A program made the translations under genes and the position numbers. A DNA stretch of 64,000 nt from CAVYXZ01 sp965223835 (lineage in GTDB: Bacteria; Chloroflexota; Anaerolineae; Aggregatilineales; Phototrophicaceae): contig OZ245022.1 in the NCBI GenBank assembly GCA_965223835.1, positions 461,643 through 525,642 of the forward strand. Direction: 5' to 3'. Position 1 is the stretch's first letter. Every line of letters starts with the position of its first letter. The notes below the pieces were generated by a model. That model was not told where the DNA came from. It saw only the letters and a program-made list of their open reading frames with translations, and searched no databases. This document shows positions 1-8,648 of the stretch, piece after piece.

Positions 1-492
1 AGGATCAGTCTGGCAAATCGTCACATCATCCGGTTGCAACACCAGCCAGTAGGTCTCCGATTTTTCCACTCGAAAATTGAATTGCACAACCGTTCGGCCC
101 AGCGGCAGTTGCTCAACATTGACCCGGTTGCGCATCCACCACATGAGCAGCAGCGGGTCGAGTTTGTCCGAGGCGGGATCGCCAAAGGCCCAGGTTGCCC
201 CCCACCACAGCAGCGCCTCAATGACCCCATGCAAATCCGCTCCCGCTGGTGTTAGGTGGTATTCGGTGGTCTGGCGGCCTGATTCACGAATCTGTTTTTC
301 GATAATGCCCGCGGCTTGCAATTGTTGCAGGCGTTTTGCCAGTAGCGCTTTGGATAGTCCCGGCAGTCCCCGCCGGAGGTCGTTAAAATGCGCCGTTCCA
401 GTCAGCATATCGCGCAGAATCAGTAGCGTCCAACGATCGCCGAGAATTTCCAGCGCCTGCGCCACCGGGCAGTATTGACCATATTTTGACAT
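1..492 (-). CDS. HxlR-family transcriptional regulator, 3' end cut off by window edge
   Basis: The reverse strand is open from an ATG at 492 to the window edge, giving 164 residues without a stop. The N-terminus reads MSKYGQYCPVAQALEILGD, then RWTLLILRDMLTG, the typical HxlR winged-helix start with the Cys near residue 8; FNDLRRGLPGLSKALLAKRL follows as the recognition region. After about residue 95 comes a Trp-rich stretch (LLWWGATWAFGD) and further sequence, which suggests the longer HxlR type with a C-terminal SCP2-like domain, but the end is not visible. It is divergent from the methyltransferase at 588, so it may control that gene. Family assignment is firm; the effector is unknown. Confidence 0.85.
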   Translation of the reverse strand, partial: MSKYGQYCPVAQALEILGDRWTLLILRDMLTGTAHFNDLRRGLPGLSKALLAKRLQQLQAAGIIEKQIRESGRQTTEYHLTPAGADLHGVIEALLWWGATWAFGDPASDKLDPLLLMWWMRNRVNVEQLPLGRTVVQFNFRVEKSETYWLVLQPDDVTICQTDP

Positions 493-501
493 TGATTCCC
501 C

Positions 502-552
502 TATGCTAACTGGTTTATTTTGTGAACTTGTTCCGGTGCCTATTTTAGCATA
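502..552. promoter_or_regulatory. Inverted repeat between divergent HxlR and methyltransferase genes
   Basis: TATGCTAA at 502-509 is repeated inverted as TTAGCATA at 545-552, so the two 8-bp arms bracket the centre of a 95-bp divergent intergenic region. Position and symmetry fit an operator for the HxlR-type regulator. The assignment is inferred from position only. Confidence 0.35.
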
Positions 553-587
553 ACGTAATCATGTTTGTTATAGTTTTGGGAGATTTG

Positions 588-1382
588 ATGGTGGAAAACA
601 TTGATAAAGGCCAGGTTGTTCGCAGCGCCGCAGAAGTCTATGACGAGTTCTTTGTTCCCGCGCTGTTCGCTGAATGGCCGGAACCGATTATTCAAGCAGC
701 CCGGATCCAGCCCGGTCAACAAGTGCTGGATGTCGCCTGTGGCACCGGGGTGCTCACACACGCCGTTGCCGAACAGGTCGGTACGACGGGCAACGTCATT
801 GGGCTGGACATCAACGAGGGGATGTTAGCGGTCGCAGCCCAAAAAGCGCCGGACATTGAATGGCGGCCCGGCCCGGCTGAGGCCCTCCCCTTCCCAGATA
901 ATCACTTCGACGCGGTGGTAAGCCAGTTTGGGCTGATGTTTTTTGAAGACCAGCCGGCGGCTCTGCGCGAGATGCTACGCGTATTGCGACCCGGTGGTCA
1001 CATGGCGGTTGCGGTTTGGGGGTTGTTGTCCGAAACACCCGGCTATCTGGCAATGGTGGAATTATTGCAACGATTGTTCGGTGATGAAGCCGCCAATGGG
1101 ATTCGTGCTCCGTATAATTTGGGTGCGGTTGATAATCTGCGTGCATTATTAAATGCTGCCGGAATCAATGACGCCCAAATCACGACTCGGATTGGCACCG
1201 CGCGGTTTCCGTCGATTGATGATTGGGTTTATACGGACATCAAAGGCTGGGTACTGGCCGACATGCTGGATGATGCCCAGTTTGATGTGTTGTTGCAAGC
1301 GGCCCGGCAACACCTGCAAGCATATGTTACGGCTGATGGCAGCGTGGCCTTTGCCGCCCCAGGGCATATTATCTCAGTGTAA
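588..1382 (+). CDS. Class I SAM-dependent methyltransferase
   Basis: A 264-aa Rossmann methyltransferase. Motif I is VLDVACGTGVLTHA near residues 47-60, the acidic residue of motif II lies in VIGLDINEGML, and FDAVVSQFGLMFF plus ALREMLRVLRPGGHMAVAVW are motifs III-IV of the UbiE/Methyltransf_11 type. The start at 588 is preferred over the in-frame ATG at 561 because GGGAG lies 6 bases upstream and the protein then begins at the usual distance from motif I. The substrate cannot be read from the sequence. It is divergent from an HxlR regulator and convergent with the SDR gene, only 23 bp away. Confidence 0.85.
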   Translation: MVENIDKGQVVRSAAEVYDEFFVPALFAEWPEPIIQAARIQPGQQVLDVACGTGVLTHAVAEQVGTTGNVIGLDINEGMLAVAAQKAPDIEWRPGPAEALPFPDNHFDAVVSQFGLMFFEDQPAALREMLRVLRPGGHMAVAVWGLLSETPGYLAMVELLQRLFGDEAANGIRAPYNLGAVDNLRALLNAAGINDAQITTRIGTARFPSIDDWVYTDIKGWVLADMLDDAQFDVLLQAARQHLQAYVTADGSVAFAAPGHIISV

Positions 1383-1405
1383 AAACCAGCATAATTTTTC
1401 GACAG

Positions 1406-2185
1406 CTAATCCTGGGGTTGTTCGCCTTTGACGCTTAAACCACCGTCAACCGTGTAATTCGCACCGGTGACAAAACTGGCGTCGTCTGAAGCGAGAAAGA
1501 CAAACACGCTGGCGACCTCATCAATCAACCCGACCCGCCCAATGGGATGCATCGCATCGAATTCCTGGCGCAAGGCTGCCGGACTTTGCTGTTGTGACAA
1601 GAAATCGTGAAGCATTGGCGAGTCGATGGTTCCCGGCGAAACCGAGTTAACGCGAATGCCGTGCTGTGCATAATCAGTTGACATAGCGCGGGTTAAGGAG
1701 ATTAACGCACCTTTGGTCGCGCTGTAAGCCGCAATCCCCGGCAACCCCAGGATACCGGTCACTGATGCCATGTGAATGATGCTGCCCTGTCCAAGTTCCA
1801 GCATATCCGGGATAACTTCGCGGCACAGCAAAAAGGTCCCGCGTACATTGACGGCAAACACTGCGTCCCAATCGTCCAGCGCCGTTTCGTGGATGGTGCC
1901 GGTGGGCAGCACCGCCGCATTATTCACCAGCACATCCACTGGACCGAAATGGTCCCGCAGTTGCGCCATGGCGGTTTTGACCTGATCCGGGTCACGTACA
2001 TCACAGGCCAGCGCCAGCGCCGCCCCGCCGGTTGCGGCGATTTGTTGTACTGTTGCTTGCGCACCGGTTAACTGGTTGTCGAGTACGCCGACCTGTGCCC
2101 CTTCCGCCGCGAATCGGGTTGCGATTCCCGCGCCGATCCCTCGACCAGCCCCGGTGACGACTGCCACTTTTCCACCCAAACGCAT
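1406..2185 (-). CDS. Short-chain dehydrogenase/reductase (SDR)
   Basis: A 259-aa classical SDR of the glucose/3-oxoacyl reductase type. TGAGRGIGAG near residue 12 is the NAD(P) glycine motif, NNAAV is near residue 90, and catalytic Ser and YSATK are near residues 140-160. An acidic residue at the end of beta-2 (VLDNQ) suggests NAD rather than NADP. GAGGAG lies ahead of the ATG. It is divergent from the GH4 glycosidase across 130 bp, so it could oxidise a sugar or sugar acid in the same pathway. The substrate is not determinable. Confidence 0.88.
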   Translation of the reverse strand: MRLGGKVAVVTGAGRGIGAGIATRFAAEGAQVGVLDNQLTGAQATVQQIAATGGAALALACDVRDPDQVKTAMAQLRDHFGPVDVLVNNAAVLPTGTIHETALDDWDAVFAVNVRGTFLLCREVIPDMLELGQGSIIHMASVTGILGLPGIAAYSATKGALISLTRAMSTDYAQHGIRVNSVSPGTIDSPMLHDFLSQQQSPAALRQEFDAMHPIGRVGLIDEVASVFVFLASDDASFVTGANYTVDGGLSVKGEQPQD

Positions 2186-2258
2186 GATTTGTCTCCTCTT
2201 TTGTGCTTGTCCATCAATAATAACGCACCCTGCAATATAAGATGTGACTTTAAACTAC

Positions 2259-2286
2259 CTGTATAAGGTGGTATAGACTGGTATAC
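2259..2286. promoter_or_regulatory. Three phased 10-bp repeats upstream of the GH4 gene
   Basis: CTGTATA at 2259, TGGTATA at 2269 and TGGTATA at 2279 lie exactly 10 bp apart, on one face of the helix, just ahead of the GH4 gene. The GGTATA core also occurs in the palindrome TATACCGGTATA at 54999-55010 in front of a GntR gene, so a GntR-type operator is possible. TATACT at 2282-2287 could double as a -10 box. No good -35 was found. Confidence 0.4.
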
Positions 2287-2315
2287 TGAGTGAGGTCAAA
2301 CGATGGGAGGGAAAC

Positions 2316-3671
2316 ATGGCGAAGAAATCGGTAATCACCGTGATTGGTGCGGCCAGCACGACATTTGGGCCGAAAGTGCTACGCGACATTCTCAATCACC
2401 CGCAGGTGGGCGGCAGTACCTTGCGCTTTGTGGACATCAATGCCGAGCGCCTCGCCATTTATGACCGGCTGGCGCACAAACTCAACCGTTTGCTGCCAGA
2501 GCCGATTTCCATTCAATCGACCACCAACCGCCGCGAGGTATTAGCTGGCAGTGATTATGTGATTATTTCGGTCGACACGGGTCACTACAACACCTGGGAG
2601 CAGGATTTTTCGATTCCCGCGAAGCATGGCATCCGCCAGATTCTGGGCGAACTTGGCGGGCCAGGCGGCCTGTTTCATTCGCTGCGCCAGATTCCCTTGC
2701 ACCTGGAAATCGCCCAGGACATTGCCGAGTTATGCCCACAGGCGCTGGTGATGGTTGCGTCCAATCCTTTGAACCGCATCTGCCTAGCACTAGAACGTTA
2801 CAACCAGGTCGGGCAAATCGTCGGGTTGTGTCACGGTGTCGAGATGGCGCTCTATTTGTACCTCAATCGCATCCTCGACATCGAGGGCGACGATATGGAA
2901 GTCACCGCAGCCGGGACCAATCACCTGACATGGATTCTGGACCTGCGCCGCAAATCAACCGGCGAAGACCTGATCCCATTCATGAAAGATCGCCTGAGCC
3001 AGTTGGATGATCGAAAGCAGTCGCTGTCGCGCAAGCTGCTTGATGTCTATGGCTATTTTTCCGGCACGCTGGATAGCCATGCCGGGGAGTATATCCCCTA
3101 TGCTCACGAGTTCTATGGCGTGACTGGCATTGATTTCGCGGCTCATCTGGAACAAGAACACCAGCGCTGGGACTATTTGCGGCGGCTGGCCGATGAAGAC
3201 GCAGAATGGGACAAGTACGAGCAGGTTTATGGTGACCAGCAGGCGCTTTCTGAAGAACTCCGCCTTGATGATTTCTTCAAGCCGCGTAGCTGGGCCGATA
3301 CGCTGGCCTTTCCCATTATCGCTGCCATGACCGACAATTTTGTCCATCGGATGCCCGCGCTTAATCTGGTCAATACTGGACAAATCTCCAATCTCCCTGA
3401 TGGCATTTTTGTCGAAACGCCGGGGATGGTCGATGGGTCGGGCGGGGTGTATCCGGTTGCTATTGGCGACCTGCCCAAACCACTGGCAGCTTTCTGTCGC
3501 CGCGACATCGACCAGATGGAACTGACGGTAGAGGCCGGTGTGACCGGGGATCGCAACCTGATCTTGCAAGCCATGCTGCTGGACCCGGTGGTTGATAGCG
3601 TGCGCAACGCCGAAGCGACATTAGACGAGATGCTCAAGGTTCATGCTCAATATTTACCGCAATTTGTGTGA
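2316..3671 (+). CDS. Glycoside hydrolase family 4 (NAD/Mn-dependent), perhaps acting on alpha-uronides
   Basis: A 451-aa GH4 enzyme; the family cleaves glycosides by an NAD-assisted redox-elimination mechanism in the cytoplasm. The Rossmann start VITVIGAAS, the GELGGPGGLFHSLRQIP segment (111-127), SNPLNR (149-154), the metal Cys in LCHGVE (Cys172) and His203 in GTNHLTW are all visible. From memory, a Cys-His-Gly motif at this place is linked to alpha-glucuronidase or galacturonidase members rather than phospho-glucosidases (CN/CD motifs), so a uronide substrate is a guess. Strong ribosome site GGGAGGG before ATG 2316. Length fits the family. Confidence 0.85.
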   Translation: MAKKSVITVIGAASTTFGPKVLRDILNHPQVGGSTLRFVDINAERLAIYDRLAHKLNRLLPEPISIQSTTNRREVLAGSDYVIISVDTGHYNTWEQDFSIPAKHGIRQILGELGGPGGLFHSLRQIPLHLEIAQDIAELCPQALVMVASNPLNRICLALERYNQVGQIVGLCHGVEMALYLYLNRILDIEGDDMEVTAAGTNHLTWILDLRRKSTGEDLIPFMKDRLSQLDDRKQSLSRKLLDVYGYFSGTLDSHAGEYIPYAHEFYGVTGIDFAAHLEQEHQRWDYLRRLADEDAEWDKYEQVYGDQQALSEELRLDDFFKPRSWADTLAFPIIAAMTDNFVHRMPALNLVNTGQISNLPDGIFVETPGMVDGSGGVYPVAIGDLPKPLAAFCRRDIDQMELTVEAGVTGDRNLILQAMLLDPVVDSVRNAEATLDEMLKVHAQYLPQFV

Positions 3672-3834
3672 CTTTGGTCTGAAATGTAGCCTGGTGACAG
3701 AGGGTAATGTAATCTCACTTCAGAACCTACAATCAAGTCAATTCATAAGCTTCTCTTTTACCTGGCTTTTGCCCTAACATAGCGGTCGAATATGTTATGA
3801 CCCTGACAGTGGGACACATGATCGCTAGTGCCCA

Positions 3835-4608
3835 TTAACCGCTGTCAGTTGGGGTAGCGGGGTTAGTGTAGGGCTGGTGCAGTTTAACAGGTTCCTGGGA
3901 TTCAGCCCTGACTTGCTTGGCACGCAGATTGAGCAATTCGACAAAAACTGAGAAGGCCATCGCAAAATAGATATAGCCTTTGGGGATGTGCTGGTGGAGG
4001 CCTTCGACCACCAGCGTGAAGCCGATGAGAAGCAAGAAGCTGAGTGCCAGCATCTTGACGGTAGGATGTTTGTTCACGAAATCACTGATGCTGCCCGCCG
4101 AAAACAGCATGATGGCGATGGCGACGATGACCGCAATAATCATAATCATGATTTCGTCCACCATACCGACAGCCGTTATCACCGAATCCAGTGAGAAGAC
4201 GACATCTAACACCATGATCTGGAGAACTACAGCGGTAAACGATGGGACCACTTTGGCGTCGGCGTGACCGCTTTCACCTTCCAACCGTTCATGAATTTCA
4301 TGGGTTGCTTTGCCCAGCAGAAAAACGCCCCCAATGAGCAGGATCAAGTCTCGCCCAGAAATCTGTTGACCCAGAACGGAAAAAAGTGGTGCCGTCAGGC
4401 CAATAATCCATGAAATTGCGAGTAGCATGATGATGCGTGTGATGAGCGCTAAGGCCAGGCCCACTTGTCTTGCCCGCGCTTGTTGGTCTTCCGGGAGTTT
4501 CCCAGCTAGTATCGAGATAAACACCACATTATCAACGCCCAACACAATCTCCAGCACGATCAAGGTCAACAATCCGATCCAAGCATCAGGATTCGATATC
4601 CATTCCAT
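3835..4608 (-). CDS. TerC/Alx-family integral membrane protein
   Basis: A 257-aa membrane protein. It begins MEWISNPDAWIGLLTLIVLE followed by the hallmark IVLGVDNVVFISI, and contains a second hallmark VVFSLDSVITAVGM; these paired Asp-containing helices define TerC, and Alx-like members export Mn2+. About seven hydrophobic segments are visible, with the conserved KATHEIHERLE loop in the middle. AGAGGAAC precedes the ATG at 4608. The reading frame stays open upstream to 5001, but that part holds a remnant of another gene and is not part of TerC. I looked for a yybP-ykoY-type leader and did not recognise one. Confidence 0.88.
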   Translation of the reverse strand: MEWISNPDAWIGLLTLIVLEIVLGVDNVVFISILAGKLPEDQQARARQVGLALALITRIIMLLAISWIIGLTAPLFSVLGQQISGRDLILLIGGVFLLGKATHEIHERLEGESGHADAKVVPSFTAVVLQIMVLDVVFSLDSVITAVGMVDEIMIMIIAVIVAIAIMLFSAGSISDFVNKHPTVKMLALSFLLLIGFTLVVEGLHQHIPKGYIYFAMAFSVFVELLNLRAKQVRAESQEPVKLHQPYTNPATPTDSG

Positions 4609-4827
4609 AGTAGTTCCTCTATAATTTCGTACATTGCGTTGGCTTCGGCAGTTAAGCCATGTCTCTTGGTTTTGATTTTGTACCAGGAATACAATATCAG
4701 CAACACTCGACTGCCGTAGCCTATTTAAAGTGGCCCTACCGCTTTCCAGGACGCTAACAAACATTTCACCGTTAGGGCATTGGTATCCTGGCCGACCCAG
4801 GCGTTGAAGATGCCACAGCCTAGTTAG

Positions 4828-4929
4828 AAACCCGCGCCAAATAAGCAACTTTTCCAGTTCACGGGTCCAGAACACGGCTGTGCATAGCACCAGATATAGC
4901 GCCCTTGCCTCAAAAGGATTCCAATAAAT
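4828..4929 (-). pseudogene. Remnant of a P-type cation ATPase C-terminus upstream of terC
   Basis: The translation IYWNPFEARALYLVLC followed by TAVFWTRELEKLLIWRGF matches the last residues of the intact P-type ATPase at 35837-38641 (LTLQQLALCLVLGTVVFWTS then ELEKLLIRRGVFK). The resemblance is also clear at the DNA level: segments such as cttttccagttcac and ggtccagaacac occur in both. No upstream ATPase domains remain. It is therefore a decayed, partly duplicated copy left between terC and the transposase fragment. Confidence 0.75.
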
Positions 4930-5135
4930 TTCCAATCTACTCGTACGTTCCGTTGGAACCTGATCTCCTCCAATTCGATCATCCTTGCGCTTCAGAAACA
5001 AATGCTATTTGCTCGTTGCGACGCAAGTGACAACTCATCCCCCACCCATTTTCCCCAATCGGGTGGCGACATGGATTCGTCATCCGGCTATGGTGGGTAG
5101 CGTATGGCAAAAAGCACAAGGAGAAGATTTTAGCC

Positions 5136-5929
5136 ATGAGTTTCAATCGTAATACCCGTTCGGTCATCGTCGTCATTGCGCTGCTGCTGGGGGTTCTGGC
5201 AGTTTCCGCCCAGCACCATCTGGAAAAGCAAACCGGCATCCGGTTTAGCTACACGCAGTTTCGGGCGTTGCTCAGCAAACATGAGTATGTCTATCGTCAA
5301 CCGAAACACCATCTGAGCGATTTGCAGGATGCCGAGGCCAAAGCGGCAGCCGAAGAACTGCTGGATTGGTTGAAAAAAAGTCCCTCACCGAAGTCGCCTT
5401 CGTCCTCCTCTTTGTGGACGAAACGAGCGTGAGCCTGCATCCGGTGCTGCGGCGCTGCTGGATGAAACGCGGGCAGCGCAAAACTATTCCTGCGCCTGGT
5501 TCACCCCATTACATCCATACCTTCGGGGCGTACAACTGGCGCGATGTCACCGTCTGGCATCAGACTCAGGCTCGCAAAAACAGTGACAGCTTCATCGCGT
5601 TCATTGAGTATCTCATGCTGGAAGCCAATCCTGATATCAAGGTGGTCATCGTCATGGACAATGCTTCCTATCATCGCAGCCGCGCGAGCATGGCCGCTTT
5701 GAGCCTATTTGCGGCATGCTTGCATGTGGTGTGGTTGCCCCGCTATTGTCCCTTCCTTAATGCCATCGAACGCTTCTGGTTGCATTTGAAATCTTTAGCC
5801 GCAGCTAATTGTTTACACCACGACATCGCCGATTTGATCGCCGCCATTGACCAGACCATCCACAACCAGAACCAACCGGGACATCCTGATCGCCTCAATT
5901 TCGCTAAACACTTCCCACTAACGGCATAG
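5136..5929 (+). pseudogene. IS630-type transposase remnant, N-terminally truncated and in two frames, fused to a foreign signal-anchor start
   Basis: The second frame (5366-5929) carries a complete DDE domain: FVDETS, then VMDNASYH, then YCPFLNAIERFW, the Asp-Asp-Glu triad of IS630/Tc1-type enzymes. The first frame (5136-5432) holds the winged-helix end (HHLEKQTGIRFSYTQFRALL) but not the upstream helix-turn-helix domains. Its first 26 residues, MSFNRNTRSVIVVIALLLGV plus LAVSAQ, look like a signal anchor with its own AAGGAG site, unlike any transposase, so the element seems joined to another broken gene near 5210. The frames are joined at a run of seven A (5372-5378) that would allow -1 slippage. 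No clear inverted ends were found. Confidence 0.75.
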
Positions 5930-6450
5930 CTTAGCTCAAAGGATTGTATCATGTTGCGTACGACTTTATCTGTGGCTGGTCAGCCAGTTGGCTCCCGATA
6001 GCGTGATTTGATTTGCGTGCGTATCCACTACACGTACAGTCAGCCGTATTTATCGGTGCCGGTTATGACCACCGGTGTAATACTGGATTACAAGCTGGTT
6101 AAGCATGTTCTGTACCTCGAGATCCAACAACCGTGACTATCCAGCATTAAAATGACCAGGCCATCATCACAATAATAAATGAAAAGAGGGTATTTTTATA
6201 ATGATTCTTGAGCGAAAAGTGGAGTTTGCCGGGCAGAAAGATTAAACTCCAGCAGCGAGACATAATATAGTGACCACCCAAATTGGCCGAACATAACAAA
6301 AGTGATGCTGCTAAGGCACGATGATAAACATACCCAAAGGTAGAAATATCAAAAGTGCCGTAGTCACGACACCAACGATTACCAATCGATATTTCGCTTG
6401 CGGTAAAATTGGCTTTCAAAGCAATGATCTGTTCAGATTTATCCAGGAAA
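5930..6450. other. 520-bp stretch without a convincing gene
   Basis: This AT-richer stretch lies between the transposase remnant and the DppD gene. A reverse-strand reading frame at 6147-6419 (90 codons) has no recognisable domain, no clear ribosome site and an odd Cys/His-rich composition, so it was not called. The stretch is probably decayed sequence at the edge of the mobile remnant. No terminator was recognised. Confidence 0.4.
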
Positions 6451-7488
6451 TCATAAAATACCAGTTAACATCAGTTCGCTAGCATAATGACAGCTTGCCA
6501 AATTACCACCATCAACGGGCTGTAATTCCGGGATTTCTGTCACACAGCGTTGCTGATCGTTGAATGGGCAGCGCGGGTGAAATGGGCAACCTTCCGGGAC
6601 CGCATAAGGGGCTGGCACACTGCCCTCAATCGTTTGTAGCCGCTCATCGCTAGCCTGCCCCAGCCGGTGAATCGAGTGCAAAAGCGCCTGGGTATAGGGG
6701 TGTTTTGGCTCATAAAAGATGGTATCTACTGGGCCAGATTCAACGATTTTGCCCAGATACATCACAATCACATATTCTGTCATCTGCGCGACAACCCCCA
6801 GGTCATGGGTAATGAATATGATCGCCATGCCAAATTGTGTTTGCAAGTCCCGCATTAGGGTGAGAATCTGAGCCTGGGTGGTCACATCCAACGCAGTCGT
6901 TGGTTCATCAGCAATGAGCAAGTTGGGGCGACAGGATAACGCCATTGCAATCATAGCCCGTTGGCGCATCCCACCGCTCAGTTGATGCGGATACCGGTCA
7001 ATCGTCGCTGCTGGTTTGGGCATCCCCACCAAATGCAGTGTCTCAATCGCCTGTTGGCGGGCAGCCCTGGCCCCGATATGTTGATGTAAGACAATGGTTT
7101 CAACAATCTGGTTGCCAATGGTATGCACCGGACTGAGCGAGGTCATGGGTTCCTGAAAAATCATCGAGATTTCTGCACCACGAATGGCCCGAATCTCAGG
7201 GCCGGTGGGGTCCAAATGGGTCAGTTCAATCGCGGTGCTGCCGGGGCGGTGATACTTAATTTCGCCGCCGATCGTTTTGCCGGGATGCCCCACAATGCGC
7301 ATAATCGAGCGAGCCAGTGCCGATTTGCCGCACCCACTTTCCCCGACGATGCCGATAGTCTGACCCTGGCGAATCTGGAAAGTTGCGCCATCAACTGCGC
7401 GGACAGTGCCTTCGTCCAGGAAGAAATGGGTCTTCAGGTTGTTGACTTCGAGCAGCAGTGGCGATGTCGTTGCTTCCACGAGATTCAA
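6451..7488 (-). CDS. ABC importer ATPase, DppD/OppD type
   Basis: A 345-aa cytoplasmic ATPase of a family 5 (peptide or oligosaccharide) importer. Walker A is GESGCGKSALA near residues 53-63, the Q-loop is MIFQEPMTSLSP, the signature is QLSGGMRQRAMIAMAL, Walker B is LLIADEPTTALDV and the H-loop is IFITHDLG. The C-terminal oligopeptide-ABC extension with CPFHPRCPF and a later Cys pair supplies the iron-sulfur-type Cys cluster common in OppD. It is last in the operon with DppC ending 10 bp upstream. The sugar-related neighbours suggest an oligosaccharide substrate rather than peptide. Confidence 0.92.
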   Translation of the reverse strand: MNLVEATTSPLLLEVNNLKTHFFLDEGTVRAVDGATFQIRQGQTIGIVGESGCGKSALARSIMRIVGHPGKTIGGEIKYHRPGSTAIELTHLDPTGPEIRAIRGAEISMIFQEPMTSLSPVHTIGNQIVETIVLHQHIGARAARQQAIETLHLVGMPKPAATIDRYPHQLSGGMRQRAMIAMALSCRPNLLIADEPTTALDVTTQAQILTLMRDLQTQFGMAIIFITHDLGVVAQMTEYVIVMYLGKIVESGPVDTIFYEPKHPYTQALLHSIHRLGQASDERLQTIEGSVPAPYAVPEGCPFHPRCPFNDQQRCVTEIPELQPVDGGNLASCHYASELMLTGIL

Positions 7489-7498
7489 CCTTTGTTAA

Positions 7499-8641
7499 CT
7501 ATCGGGCGTAAGGGTCGGCAGCATCACGCAGGCCGTCGCCGAGAAAATTAAATGACAGCACAGCGATAACAACACAGATGCCGGGCAAAAACAACCAGGG
7601 GGCCAGGGCCACTGCCTGGACGTTCTGAGCTTCTTTGAGCAATACACCCCAGCTAACCACCGGTGGGCGCAACCCTAATCCCAGAAAGCTCAAGGCGGTT
7701 TCACTTAAAATCATATTCGGAATCGCCAATGTCAGCGAGGCAATGATATGGCTGAGAAACAGTGGCGTCATATGCCTGAAAATAATTCGCATCTGGCTGG
7801 AGCCATATAACTCGGCAGCCAGTACAAAGTCTTCCTCGCGCAGCGCTAGGAACCGCCCGCGCACCACCCGCGCCAGCCCGGTCCAGCCAATGAGTGAAAG
7901 GATAATCGTGATGCCAAAATAGATTTGCAGTGGTGACCAATCGGTTGGCAGCGCCGCGCTTAAGGCCAGCCACAACGGAATACTGGGAATCGAGCGCAGG
8001 TAATCAATGATGCGCTGAATGACATCATCCACCCAACCGCCATAATAGCCCGACAGCCCGCCCAGCAGGATACCGAACAACAGCGACAGCACGACCCCAA
8101 CGAGACCAATCGACATCGACACCTGAGTGCCATAGATAATGCGTGAGAGCATATCACGGCCATTACGGTCGCTGCCGAGCAGATACATCGTGCCATCGGG
8201 ATCCGTAATGCCGAACAGGTGAATGTCGGTTTCAAATAATCCCAGCAGCTTATAGGCGACGCCCGGCACGAAAAAATGAATCGGATAAATGGTGTCCGGG
8301 TCTTCAATGAATTCGATCAGCAGTGTGTCCGGGTCGCGTTCACCGGTGAGCGCATAGACGAAGGGCCGTAGATGAAAGGTTCCTGCGGAATCGACAAACC
8401 GGATGGGCTGCGGCGGTGCGAAGATCATCCGGGCATTATGGGCATTGGGGTCAAACGGCGCGAGAAACTCAGGAACCAGCGCGACCAGGTACAGGCAGAT
8501 AATCACGACCCCACTGAACATAGCGACCTTATGGCGACGGAACTTCCACCACATCAACTGCCATTGCGACGCGAGATACAGGCGTTCTTCACCCTGGGAC
8601 TCAGTCAATTGTTGATCGGCCTGACCGTTGATTGCTGACAT
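7499..8641 (-). CDS. ABC importer permease, DppC type
   Basis: A permease of about 380 aa with the N-terminal OppC_N segment (WQLMWWKFRRHKVAMFSGVV), a long extracytoplasmic insert (about residues 60-150) and a BPD_transp_1 domain with EAA loop (EEDFVLAAELYGSSQMRIIFRHM). The start at 8641 (MSAINGQ) is chosen because an in-frame start at 8677 would overlap the DppB stop region, and AGGT lies ahead of 8641. It pairs with DppB at 8649. The C-terminal SFNFLGDGLRDAADPYAR is typical of DppC. Confidence 0.9.
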   Translation of the reverse strand: MSAINGQADQQLTESQGEERLYLASQWQLMWWKFRRHKVAMFSGVVIICLYLVALVPEFLAPFDPNAHNARMIFAPPQPIRFVDSAGTFHLRPFVYALTGERDPDTLLIEFIEDPDTIYPIHFFVPGVAYKLLGLFETDIHLFGITDPDGTMYLLGSDRNGRDMLSRIIYGTQVSMSIGLVGVVLSLLFGILLGGLSGYYGGWVDDVIQRIIDYLRSIPSIPLWLALSAALPTDWSPLQIYFGITIILSLIGWTGLARVVRGRFLALREEDFVLAAELYGSSQMRIIFRHMTPLFLSHIIASLTLAIPNMILSETALSFLGLGLRPPVVSWGVLLKEAQNVQAVALAPWLFLPGICVVIAVLSFNFLGDGLRDAADPYAR

Positions 8642-8648
8642 CGTAATT

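Noticed and set aside
4609..5001. N-terminal extension of TerC and a possible yybP-ykoY manganese riboswitch
   Set aside because: TerC has a clear start with a ribosome site at 4608; the upstream frame is an ATPase relic. The conserved riboswitch loops could not be matched.
6147..6419. Minus-strand frame of 90 codons
   Set aside because: No family match, odd composition, no ribosome site; it lies in decayed sequence.
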